The notes: generated from the sequence alone by a model not told the origin. A stretch of 7,978 nt of DNA from an uncultured Oscillospiraceae bacterium (GCA_910584395.1 CAJUAS010000057.1:1-7978); one strand, 5' to 3'; shown: positions 1-5,996, counted from the first letter of the stretch. A program made the numbers and translations.

Positions 1-1
1 C

Positions 2-118
2 AAGGCTACCGCGGGCCTGATCTGCGGTATCATCGGTGCTGCGTTGGCGATTGTGTGCTGGGTGGCTTGCGCCGCCTGCGCGAGCGCAATCCTTGACGCC
101 GCCGGCAACCTGAGCTGA
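2..118 (+). CDS. C-terminal end of an unidentified small hydrophobic protein (5' truncated)
   Basis: Only the last 38 codons are present, read in the frame that ends at TGA 116-118. The visible residues begin KATAGLICGIIGAALAIVCW, continue with a Cys/Ala-rich stretch and end AILDAAGNLS. This is one hydrophobic, probably membrane-spanning helix with four cysteines (residues 8, 19, 23 and 26 of the visible part) and a short polar tail. The GLICGIIG-type beginning resembles the last transmembrane helix of small DUF4190-like or zinc-ribbon-plus-membrane-helix proteins common in Clostridia, but that likeness is from memory and weak. An intrinsic terminator follows 32 nt downstream, which supports this being the true 3' end of a gene. 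No function can be assigned from this fragment. Confidence 0.55.
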   Translation, partial: KATAGLICGIIGAALAIVCWVACAACASAILDAAGNLS

Positions 119-149
119 GTAAAGCGCGGGATGCTGAAAAGTCTTTGAA

Positions 150-184
150 CCGGGCCGGTGAGCACATCGCCGGCCCGGATTTTT
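150..184 (+). terminator. Rho-independent terminator after the upstream gene
   Basis: A perfect 9-bp GC-only stem, CCGGGCCGG (150-158) with CCGGCCCGG (170-178), encloses an 11-nt loop and is followed by A and then five T (180-184). This is the standard intrinsic terminator layout. It lies between the stop of the truncated upstream gene (118) and the lgt-like start (210). I see no convincing promoter between the hairpin and lgt, so the downstream gene may depend on partial readthrough or on a weak promoter I cannot recognise. Confidence 0.8.
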
Positions 185-209
185 ATTGTAAAACGCGAGG
201 TGGTACGGT

Positions 210-953
210 ATGCAGGTCAGCGGATATGGAGTCATGATCGTTCTGGGCCTTTTGGCGTCAGGAGCGGTGGGCTGGTTTTTGACGCGCCGCTTCGCTTTGG
301 ATTTTAACGATTTCCTGCTTTTGGCTACCTATGCTGTGGCCTTGGGAGTGGTGGGGGCCAAGGCGGCCTATCTGCTCCTGAACGTCACGCGCATTGATTG
401 GAGCCGCGTGACCGATTTCAGCTATCTAAACCTGCTGATGCGGGGGGGATTCATTTTCTATGGGGGGATTCCCTTGGGCCTGTTTGGTCTGTGGCTGGCA
501 GGGAAGCTCCACAAGATAGATGTCAAGCCTTATCTGCGCATCGGCGTCGCCCTGCTCCCGTTGACCCACGCCTTTGGCCGGGTGGGGTGCTATCTGGCCG
601 GGTGCTGTTTTGGCATCCCCTACGACGGACCGCTGGCCGTGATTTATGAGCGATCCCACGGCGCGCCTCTGGGGGTGCCCCTGTTTCCGGTACAGCTTTT
701 AGAGGCGGTATTGGTGCTGGCCATAGCGGGCGTGCTGTTTGCGCTCTGCCTGCGGGGCTGGGGCGAATGGTCTCTGCTGGGGCTCTATATGGGGCTTTAC
801 GGCGTGGTGCGGTTTTGCCTGGAGTATCTGCGCGACGACGCGGAGCGCGGACAGTTTCTATGGTTTTCCACCTCGCAGTGGGTGAGCCTCGTTTTGATAG
901 CCCTGGCGTTGGCAGGGGTGCTGTGGAGCCGAGTGAAAACAAAAAGGACGTAA
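210..953 (+). CDS. lgt: Lgt-family prolipoprotein diacylglyceryl transferase-like membrane protein
   Basis: Lgt moves diacylglycerol from phosphatidylglycerol to the lipobox cysteine of pre-lipoproteins at the cytoplasmic membrane. This 247-aa protein has about seven hydrophobic segments (near residues 7-25, 36-57, 82-99, 110-121, 160-180, 187-203 and 223-240). Family landmarks appear in the right order: MRGGFIFYGG (77-86, the usual GGxxxYGG), HAFGRVG (120-126), the FPVQLLEA region (159-166) and VRFCLEYLRDD (200-210). R201 and E205 match the family Arg/Glu pair near the C-terminus (E. coli R239/E243). It is slightly shorter than E. coli Lgt (about 290 aa). The signature usually written GRxGNFxNGE reads GRVGCYLAGC here, so the conserved Asn and Glu are replaced by Cys. 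The ATG is preceded by GAGGTGG at 197-203, 6 nt upstream. The Lgt fold is secure. That it is the cell's main lipoprotein Lgt is less so, and it may be a paralog. Confidence 0.85.
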   Translation: MQVSGYGVMIVLGLLASGAVGWFLTRRFALDFNDFLLLATYAVALGVVGAKAAYLLLNVTRIDWSRVTDFSYLNLLMRGGFIFYGGIPLGLFGLWLAGKLHKIDVKPYLRIGVALLPLTHAFGRVGCYLAGCCFGIPYDGPLAVIYERSHGAPLGVPLFPVQLLEAVLVLAIAGVLFALCLRGWGEWSLLGLYMGLYGVVRFCLEYLRDDAERGQFLWFSTSQWVSLVLIALALAGVLWSRVKTKRT

Positions 954-976
954 ACCGGAAGGTTTACGTCCTTTTT
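941..976. terminator. Shared bidirectional hairpin terminator between convergent genes
   Basis: AAAAAGGACGTAAACC (941-956) pairs perfectly over 16 bp with GGTTTACGTCCTTTTT (961-976) around a GGAA loop, a GNRA-type tetraloop. Read on the plus strand the stem ends in five T. Read on the minus strand it also ends in five T followed by GTTTT. It lies between the convergent lgt-like gene (stop 951-953, inside the stem) and the minus-strand ybaK (stop at 983-985), so one hairpin can end both transcripts. Confidence 0.88.
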
Positions 977-982
977 AGTCTG

Positions 983-1474
983 TCAAGCGTCCGCGCAAAG
1001 CCCGGTGGTGGCGGCGGCGGTCAAGTCCAGTAGGTCTCGGGGCGCAAGCTCCACCTGAAAGCCCACCTTGCCTGCGGAGACGCAGATGGTCGCAAAGGCC
1101 AAACAACTCTCGTCAAACACCGTGGGGAAATGCTTTTTCATCCCCACGGGGGAGCAGCCGCCGTGGACATAGCCGGTGAGGGGAAGAAGTTCTTTTTGGG
1201 GGAGCATGGCCACCGACTTTTCCCCCACCGCCTTGGCGGCTTTTTTCAGGTCTAAGGTCTCAGCCACTGGGATGTCGAACACATAGTATCCGCCGGAAGC
1301 CCCTTTCGCCACCAAGGTCTTGAACACGGCAGCGGGGTCTTGGCCCAGCGCCTTGGCCACACTGACGCCGTCGATGCCGCCGGCTTCGGGGTCATAGCTG
1401 TGAGGGGTGTAGGAGAGCTTCTTTTGCTCCAGCACCCGCATGACGTTGGTTTTTTCCTCTTTCTGCTTGGACAT
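983..1474 (-). CDS. ybaK: YbaK/EbsC-type Cys-tRNA(Pro) deacylase
   Basis: This cytoplasmic editing enzyme hydrolyses Cys-tRNA(Pro) made in error by prolyl-tRNA synthetase. The 163-aa length is normal for free-standing YbaK. Recognised landmarks are the N-terminal KTNVMRVLEQ (8-17), VFKTLV (50-55) whose K52 corresponds to the essential lysine of YbaK, the GYVHGGCSPVGMKK block (101-114), which is the family's hallmark, and the terminal VELAPRDLLDLT (121-142 region). The ATG at 1474-1472 has AGGAG on the minus strand at 1488-1484, 9 nt upstream. Its start is 15 nt beyond the uvrB stop and no promoter fits in that gap, so it is almost certainly co-transcribed with uvrB. Related members act on other mischarged tRNAs, so substrate identity rests on family membership. 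Confidence 0.93.
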   Translation of the reverse strand: MSKQKEEKTNVMRVLEQKKLSYTPHSYDPEAGGIDGVSVAKALGQDPAAVFKTLVAKGASGGYYVFDIPVAETLDLKKAAKAVGEKSVAMLPQKELLPLTGYVHGGCSPVGMKKHFPTVFDESCLAFATICVSAGKVGFQVELAPRDLLDLTAAATTGLCADA

Positions 1475-1489
1475 GGACGGCCACTCCTT

Positions 1490-3457
1490 TCAGTGTCCCC
1501 GCAGCTCGATGATCTGGTCGCGGAGGACGGCGGCGTATTCAAATTCCAGCCGCTTGGAGGCATCCCGCATCTCCTTTTCCAGCTTGGCGATGGCGGCGTC
1601 CCGCTCCGAGCGGGACATCTTGTGCTTGAGGCGGGCGGTCTTGGCGGTATCTTCCTCGTCCTCCGCCAGATTGAGCACCCCCCGCACCTCCTTGACGATG
1701 GTCTTGGGGACGATGCCGTGGGCCTGATTGAAGGCGTCCTGCTTGGCCCGCCGCCGCTGGGTCTCCTCCATGGCCGCCGCCATGGACGCTGTGACCGCGT
1801 CGGCGTAGAGAATGACCACGCCGTCGGCGTTTCTTGCCGCCCGGCCGATGGTCTGGATGAGGGAGGTCTCGCTGCGGAGGAAGCCCTCCTTGTCCGCGTC
1901 CAGCACCGCCACCAAGCTGACCTCAGGCAAGTCCAGACCCTCCCGCAGCAGGTTGATGCCCACCAGCACATGGAACACGCCCAGCCGCAGGTCGCGGATG
2001 ATCTCCTGCCGCTCCATGGTGTCGATGTCGTGGTGGAGGTAGCGCACCTTGATGCCCACCCCCTGAAGGTAGGCGGTGAGATCCTCCGCCATCTTCTTGG
2101 TGAGGGTGGTGACCAGAACCCGTTCGTTGCGCTCCACCCGCGCGTTGATCTCCCCGATGAGGTGGTCGATCTGCCCCTCGATGGGATGGAGAAGCACCTT
2201 GGGGTCAAGCAGTCCGGTGGGGCGGATGACCTGCTCCACGATCTGCCCGGCGCGGGTGCGCTCATACTCGCCGGGGGTGGCGGAGACGTAGATGACCTGA
2301 TTGAGCCGCTGCTCGAACTCCTCGAATTTCAGCGGGCGGTTGTCGTAGGCGCAGGGAAGGCGGAAGCCGTAGTCCACCAGCGTGGTTTTTCTCGCCCGGT
2401 CGCCATTATACATCGCCCGTACTTGAGGTAAGGTCACATGGCTCTCGTCGATGAACAAGAGGAAGTCGTCGGGGAAGTAGTCCAGCAGGGTCATGGGGGG
2501 CGACCCGGCGGGGCGGCCTGCCAGAGGGCGGGAGTAGTTTTCGATGCCCGAGCAGTGGCCCAGCTCCTGAAGCATTTCAATGTCGTACATGGTGCGCTGT
2601 TTGATGCGCTGGGCCTCCACCAGCATATTGTTGGCTTCAAAAAAGGCCACCTGCTGCTCCAGCTCGCCGTAGATCTCCTGAATGGCCGCCGCCAGCTTCT
2701 CTTTTGGGGTGATATAGTGGCTGGCGGGGTAGATGGGGATGTGCTCCAGACGGCGGATCACGTCGCCGGTGACCACGTTGATCTCGGAGAGACGGTCGAT
2801 CTCGTCCCCGAAGAACTCCACCCGGATGGCGGTGTCCCGCCAGTAGGCGGGCCAGACCTCCATGGTGTCCCCCCGGACGCGGAACATATTGCGCTCCCAC
2901 GCGATGTCGTTGCGCTCATAGCGGTCTTCAATGAGCCGGACCATCAGCTCCTCCCGCTTCAATACCTGCCCCACCCGCAGAGGGATCATCATGTTGGCGT
3001 AGTCGTCCGGCTCGCCCAGACCGTAGATGCAGGAAACGGAGGACACCACGATCACGTCCCGCCGCTCAATGAGGGAGGCGGTGGCGGAGAGACGGAGACG
3101 GTCGATCTCGTCGTTTACTGCCGAGTCCTTTTCAATAAAGGTGTCGGTGTGGGGGATATACGCCTCAGGCTGGTAGTAGTCGTAATAGGACACGAAATAC
3201 TCCACCGCATTGTCGGGGAAAAACTCCTTGAACTCCGCGCACAGCTGGGCGGCGAGGATCTTGTTGTGGGCCAGCACCAGCGTGGGCCGCTGGACTTTTT
3301 CAATGACCTTGGCCATGGTAAAGGTCTTGCCTGAGCCGGTGACGCCCAGTAGGACCTGCTCGGAAAGACCGTTTTCCACGCCCGCCGCAAGGGCTTCGAT
3401 GGCCTCCGGCTGGTCGCCGGAGGGGGTAAAGGGGGAGACGACGTGAAAATCAGGCAA
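1490..3457 (-). CDS. uvrB: UvrB, excinuclease ABC subunit B
   Basis: UvrB receives damaged DNA from UvrA, verifies the lesion with its beta-hairpin and recruits UvrC for incision in nucleotide excision repair. From the TTG start it is 655 aa, full length for the family. In order: VSPFTPSGDQ near the N-terminus, Walker A GVTGSGKT (38-45), the lesion-verifying hairpin starting YYDYYQPEAYIPHTD (91 to about 122), Walker B DESH (337-340), SATPGEYE (392-399), helicase motif VI QTIGRAARN (535-543) and the UVR domain (about 623-653) that binds UvrC. The stop overlaps nothing and ybaK follows after 15 nt. A frame extension to GTG 3466-3464 exists, but that codon overlaps the SD sequence GGAGG. TTG 3457-3455 sits 8 nt downstream of it and gives MPDFHVVSPF, so I prefer TTG. 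A stop codon at 3475-3473 rules out any start further upstream. Its promoter carries a candidate SOS operator. Confidence 0.97.
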   Translation of the reverse strand: MPDFHVVSPFTPSGDQPEAIEALAAGVENGLSEQVLLGVTGSGKTFTMAKVIEKVQRPTLVLAHNKILAAQLCAEFKEFFPDNAVEYFVSYYDYYQPEAYIPHTDTFIEKDSAVNDEIDRLRLSATASLIERRDVIVVSSVSCIYGLGEPDDYANMMIPLRVGQVLKREELMVRLIEDRYERNDIAWERNMFRVRGDTMEVWPAYWRDTAIRVEFFGDEIDRLSEINVVTGDVIRRLEHIPIYPASHYITPKEKLAAAIQEIYGELEQQVAFFEANNMLVEAQRIKQRTMYDIEMLQELGHCSGIENYSRPLAGRPAGSPPMTLLDYFPDDFLLFIDESHVTLPQVRAMYNGDRARKTTLVDYGFRLPCAYDNRPLKFEEFEQRLNQVIYVSATPGEYERTRAGQIVEQVIRPTGLLDPKVLLHPIEGQIDHLIGEINARVERNERVLVTTLTKKMAEDLTAYLQGVGIKVRYLHHDIDTMERQEIIRDLRLGVFHVLVGINLLREGLDLPEVSLVAVLDADKEGFLRSETSLIQTIGRAARNADGVVILYADAVTASMAAAMEETQRRRAKQDAFNQAHGIVPKTIVKEVRGVLNLAEDEEDTAKTARLKHKMSRSERDAAIAKLEKEMRDASKRLEFEYAAVLRDQIIELRGH

Positions 3458-3465
3458 ACCCCACA

Positions 3466-3470
3466 CCTCC
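3466..3470 (-). promoter_or_regulatory. uvrB ribosome binding site that decides the start codon
   Basis: The minus strand reads GGAGG at 3470-3466. The GTG at 3466-3464 shares its first G with this motif and so cannot be placed correctly by it. The in-frame TTG at 3457-3455 is 8 nt away, the usual distance. Confidence 0.8.
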
Positions 3471-3473
3471 GTT

Positions 3474-3487
3474 CAAACTTTTGTTCC
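3474..3487. promoter_or_regulatory. Candidate LexA/DinR (SOS) operator of uvrB
   Basis: The minus strand reads GGAACAAAAGTTTG, that is GAAC-N4-GTTT. The Gram-positive SOS box, as I recall it, is CGAACRNRYGTTYC, with GAAC-N4-GTTY as core. The core half-sites match, while the fourth spacer base and the outer flanking bases do not. The site directly abuts the uvrB -10 hexamer and covers the expected transcription start, where a repressor would block initiation. uvrB is a known LexA target in Bacillus subtilis. The match is imperfect and unverified. Confidence 0.5.
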
Positions 3488-3516
3488 ATTTTAGCACAAG
3501 AGACAGCCGTTGACAA
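3488..3516 (-). promoter_or_regulatory. uvrB-ybaK sigma-A-type promoter
   Basis: On the minus strand, TTGTCA (3516-3511) is followed after 17 nt by TAAAAT (3493-3488), preceded by TGC, an extended -10. Transcription should start near 3481, giving a leader of about 24 nt before the TTG start. The -35 overlaps the -35 of the divergent pyrE promoter. Confidence 0.75.
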
Positions 3517-3538
3517 GCCCCCTTCTTTCCGCTATGAT
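3510..3538 (+). promoter_or_regulatory. pyrE sigma-A-type promoter
   Basis: A perfect TTGACA (3510-3515), a 17-nt spacer and TATGAT (3533-3538) match the sigma-A consensus at 11 of 12 positions. The start would fall near 3545, leaving about 20 nt before the pyrE ATG, just enough for the ribosome binding site. No PyrR-type attenuator can fit in such a leader. Confidence 0.85.
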
Positions 3539-3564
3539 AGAGAAAATTGCGAGGAGGAGACCAC

Positions 3565-4248
3565 ATGGGCTACAAAGAGGATTTTATCACGTTTATGGTG
3601 CGCTCCGGGGTGCTGACCTTTGGGGATTTTACCACCAAATCGGGGCGCAAGACCCCCTATTTCATCAACACGGGGAACTACAAGACCGGCGCTCAGGCCG
3701 CCCGGCTGGGGGACTACTACGCCGCCTGCGTTCAGGAGAACGCCCCCGACGGCATTGACTGCCTCTTTGGCCCGGCCTATAAGGGCATCCCGCTGGCGGT
3801 GACGGCGGCGGCCTCTCTGGCCCGGAATTATGACCGGGATCTGCCCTACTGCTTCAACCGCAAGGAGGCCAAAGACCACGGCGAGGGGGGCAGTCTGGTG
3901 GGCTATCAGGTGAAGGACGGCGACCGGGTCGCCATCATCGAGGATGTGGTGACGGCGGGCACCGCCGTGCGGGAGACCCTGGCCTTCTTTGACGCGCTGG
4001 GCAAGCAGGTGAAGGTGACCCATCTGTTCGTCTCCGCCGACCGCATGGAGCGGGGAACGGGGGAGGAGAGCACGCTGGATGAGCTGCGCCGGGAGTACGG
4101 GATCGCCGTCCATCCCATCGTTACCATCCGGGACATCCAGAGCTTCCTTTTGAACCGGGAGATCGACGGGGAAGTGGTGGTGGACGACCGCCGCTCCGCC
4201 CAGATCGATGCCTATCTTGCCCAATACGGCGGGAAAACCTTGGCGTGA
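3565..4248 (+). CDS. pyrE: Orotate phosphoribosyltransferase
   Basis: PyrE joins orotate to PRPP to give orotidine 5'-monophosphate, the fifth step of UMP synthesis, in the cytoplasm. The 227-aa product carries FGPAYKGIPLA (68-78), the mobile catalytic loop FNRKEAKDHGEGG (97-109) with the conserved lysines, and the PRPP-binding motif VAIIEDVVTAGTA (122-134). These agree with type I phosphoribosyltransferases of the E. coli PyrE type. ATG 3565 is chosen because GAGGAGGA (3551-3558) ends 6 nt before it. An in-frame TTG at 3547 lies upstream of that SD and about 2 nt from the predicted transcription start, so it is unlikely. The gene stands apart from other pyr genes here, divergent from uvrB. 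I found no strong terminator after its stop, so transcripts may continue to the hairpin ahead of rimP. Confidence 0.96.
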   Translation: MGYKEDFITFMVRSGVLTFGDFTTKSGRKTPYFINTGNYKTGAQAARLGDYYAACVQENAPDGIDCLFGPAYKGIPLAVTAAASLARNYDRDLPYCFNRKEAKDHGEGGSLVGYQVKDGDRVAIIEDVVTAGTAVRETLAFFDALGKQVKVTHLFVSADRMERGTGEESTLDELRREYGIAVHPIVTIRDIQSFLLNREIDGEVVVDDRRSAQIDAYLAQYGGKTLA

Positions 4249-4270
4249 CAGGGATTTTTTGCAAAACCCC

Positions 4271-4299
4271 TTGCATTTATTGAATAATAGTGGTATACT
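4271..4299 (+). promoter_or_regulatory. Promoter of the rimP-nusA-infB operon
   Basis: TTGCAT (4271-4276), a 17-nt spacer and TATACT (4294-4299), with TGG directly before the -10 (extended -10), form a good sigma-A-type promoter. Transcription would start near 4306, leaving a leader of about 70 nt before rimP that contains a terminator-like hairpin. Confidence 0.75.
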
Positions 4300-4326
4300 A
4301 TGGTCGTATGAAGAGTAGGTATTGAC

Positions 4327-4356
4327 AAGAGTGGGGTTCGCCCCGCTCTTTCTTTT
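4327..4356 (+). terminator. Terminator-like hairpin in the rimP leader (possible attenuator)
   Basis: AAGAGTGGGG (4327-4336) pairs with CCCCGCTCTT (4341-4350), ten pairs including one G-U, around a TTCG tetraloop, and is followed by TCTTTT. It stands between the operon promoter (start near 4306) and the rimP ATG (4377), so it must be read through to express the operon. It could also end transcripts coming from pyrE. A near copy of the left arm, AAGAGTAGGT, occurs at 4311-4320 and could offer an alternative pairing. Hairpins ahead of rimP are, from memory, common in Firmicutes. Regulation is inferred only. Confidence 0.65.
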
Positions 4357-4376
4357 GGAGAAAAGGGGGAAGGCAA

Positions 4377-4832
4377 ATGGCGAAGCTCACCGATACCGTT
4401 GCGGCTCTGGCAGAGCCCATCGCCAGAGAAAACGGTTGCGAGATCTGGGATGTGGAGTACGTCAAAGAGGCGGGCACATGGTTCTTGCGGGTGTATCTGG
4501 ATCGCCCGGAGGGCGTGACCATCGACCACTGCGAGGCGGTCAGCCGCGCGCTGGACGTGAAGCTGGACGAGGTCGATCCCATTGAAGGCAGCTATGTGCT
4601 GGAGGTGTCCTCCCCCGGCGCTGACCGCGTTCTCCGAAAGGACGAGCATTTCGCCCGCTTTATGGGCGAGCAGGTGGAGGTGCGCCTCTACCGCCCGGTG
4701 GACGGGGCAAAGACTTTGGTGGGCGCGCTGGCCGGCTATGAGGACGGCGGCGTGACCATTGAGACGAAGGAAGGCCCGCGCACCTTGGCAAAGCAGGACG
4801 TTGCTCAAGTCAGATTATACATCACTTTTTAA
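4377..4832 (+). CDS. rimP: Ribosome maturation factor RimP
   Basis: RimP helps assemble the 30S ribosomal subunit. The 151-aa length is typical for the family (YlxS in Bacillus). An N-terminal alpha/beta domain contains GCEIWDVEYVKE (20-31) and FLRVYLDRPEGVTIDHC (36-52). The family hallmark YVLEVSSPGADRVL (73-86) follows, and then a C-terminal SH3-like barrel (about 90-151). The ATG is preceded by a purine-rich AGGGGGAAGG (4364-4373). This is the first gene of the operon: nusA follows after 18 nt, with its own AAGGAG inside the gap. Placement directly ahead of nusA is the universal arrangement for this gene and makes the call secure. Confidence 0.96.
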   Translation: MAKLTDTVAALAEPIARENGCEIWDVEYVKEAGTWFLRVYLDRPEGVTIDHCEAVSRALDVKLDEVDPIEGSYVLEVSSPGADRVLRKDEHFARFMGEQVEVRLYRPVDGAKTLVGALAGYEDGGVTIETKEGPRTLAKQDVAQVRLYITF

Positions 4833-4850
4833 CGAAGGAGAAAAACAACC

Positions 4851-5981
4851 ATGGCTAAGAAAGCACCCGCGCCCAAGTCGGTCGAGCTGGACGGCAAGGA
4901 GTTTTTTACCGCCGTCAACCTCATCGAGCAGGAAAAGGGCATCCCCAAGAGCTATATGCTGGAGAAGATCACCCAAGCTCTGGTCTCCGCCTATAAGCGG
5001 GATCACGAGGGCATCACCGACAACGTCACCGTGGACTTCAACGAGGAGAAGGCCGAGGTGAAGATGTACGTCAAGAAGGACGTTGTGGAGACGGTGGACA
5101 ATCCTTACACCGAGATGTCTCTGGAGGAGGCGCAGGCCAAGCTGCCTCAGGCCCAGTTGGGCGACGTGCTTCGCATTGAGGTCAAGACCCGCGCCTTTGG
5201 CCGCATCGCCGCCCAAACCGCCCGTCAGGTCATCGTTCAGGGAATGCGGGAGGCCGAGCAGGGCATGATCTATGACGAGTTCTCCGCCAAGGAGCATGAG
5301 ATCCTCACCGGCATCGTCACCCGCATCGACCCGCGCAACGGCGCGGCGTCCATCCGCATCACCAGCGGCGGGGAGTTCACCGACGCCTATCTGGCCGCCG
5401 CCGAGCAGGTGGCGGGGGAGACCTTCAAGGAGGGCGACCGACTGAAGGTCTATGTGGTGGAAGTCCGCCGGGCCACCAGAGGACCGCAGGTCATCATCTC
5501 CCGCACCCACCCCGGTCTGGTGAAGCGGCTCTTTGAGCTGGAAGTACCTGAGATCTACGACGGCACGGTGGAAATCCGCTCCACCGCCCGGGAGGCGGGC
5601 AGCCGCACCAAGATCGCCGTGTGGTCTGCCGACCCCAATGTGGATCCCATCGGCGCGTGCGTGGGCACCCGCGGCCAGCGGGTGAACACCATCGTGGAGG
5701 AGCTGAAGGGCGAGAAGATCGACATCATCAAGTACTCCGACGACCCCGTGGCCTATGTCTCCGCCGCCCTCGCCCCTGCGGCGGTGGTGAGCGTCACCCT
5801 GCTGGACGACGGCAAGAGCTGTCAGGTCATCGTCCCCGACGACCAGCTCTCTCTGGCCATTGGCCGGGAGGGGCAGAACGCCCGTCTGGCCGCCAAGCTC
5901 ACCGGCTTCAAGATCGACATTAAGCCGCAGTCGACCCCCGTGGAAGAACCGCAGGAGGAAGCGTCTGCGGAAGAGGAGTAA
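4851..5981 (+). CDS. nusA: Transcription termination/antitermination factor NusA
   Basis: NusA binds RNA polymerase and nascent RNA and controls pausing, intrinsic termination and antitermination. The 376-aa protein has the polymerase-binding N-terminal domain (1 to about 130) ending in the hallmark GRIAAQTARQVI (117-128), an S1 domain (about 147-215), the linker THPGLVKRLFELEVPEI (219-235), KH1 with the GxxG-type loop VGTRGQRVN (271-279), and KH2 containing LSLAIGREGQNARLA (333-347). It ends in a short acidic tail rich in Glu (364-376). It lacks the C-terminal acidic repeats of E. coli NusA, as is normal in Firmicutes, and its length is close to the Bacillus protein. The ATG has AAGGAG (4835-4840) 10 nt upstream. 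If the rimP leader hairpin terminates transcription, NusA could influence its own operon. Confidence 0.97.
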   Translation: MAKKAPAPKSVELDGKEFFTAVNLIEQEKGIPKSYMLEKITQALVSAYKRDHEGITDNVTVDFNEEKAEVKMYVKKDVVETVDNPYTEMSLEEAQAKLPQAQLGDVLRIEVKTRAFGRIAAQTARQVIVQGMREAEQGMIYDEFSAKEHEILTGIVTRIDPRNGAASIRITSGGEFTDAYLAAAEQVAGETFKEGDRLKVYVVEVRRATRGPQVIISRTHPGLVKRLFELEVPEIYDGTVEIRSTAREAGSRTKIAVWSADPNVDPIGACVGTRGQRVNTIVEELKGEKIDIIKYSDDPVAYVSAALAPAAVVSVTLLDDGKSCQVIVPDDQLSLAIGREGQNARLAAKLTGFKIDIKPQSTPVEEPQEEASAEEE

Positions 5982-5996
5982 CGAGGGCTGGTTCAT

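Noticed and set aside
93..122. TTGACG near the upstream gene's end as a -35 for lgt
   Set aside because: No acceptable -10 lies 16-18 nt downstream, and a strong terminator would intervene before lgt.
1340..3334. Long plus-strand open frames opposite uvrB
   Set aside because: They are mirror images of the uvrB codons in GC-rich sequence; their products are low-complexity His/Val/Leu-rich or Arg-rich, without domains or proper SD sites, while the minus strand encodes complete UvrB.
3547..3564. Upstream TTG start for pyrE adding six residues
   Set aside because: It lies before the SD GAGGAGGA and practically at the predicted transcription start; ATG 3565 has ideal SD spacing.
4251..4270. Weak hairpin GGGA-TTTT/AAAA-CCC after pyrE as a terminator
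   Set aside because: The stem contains a bulge and few GC pairs, and no T-run follows; this stretch instead leads into the rimP promoter.
4322..4327. TTGACA in the rimP leader as a second -35
   Set aside because: The sequence 17 nt downstream (GCTCTT) is the hairpin's right arm and no -10-like hexamer is present.
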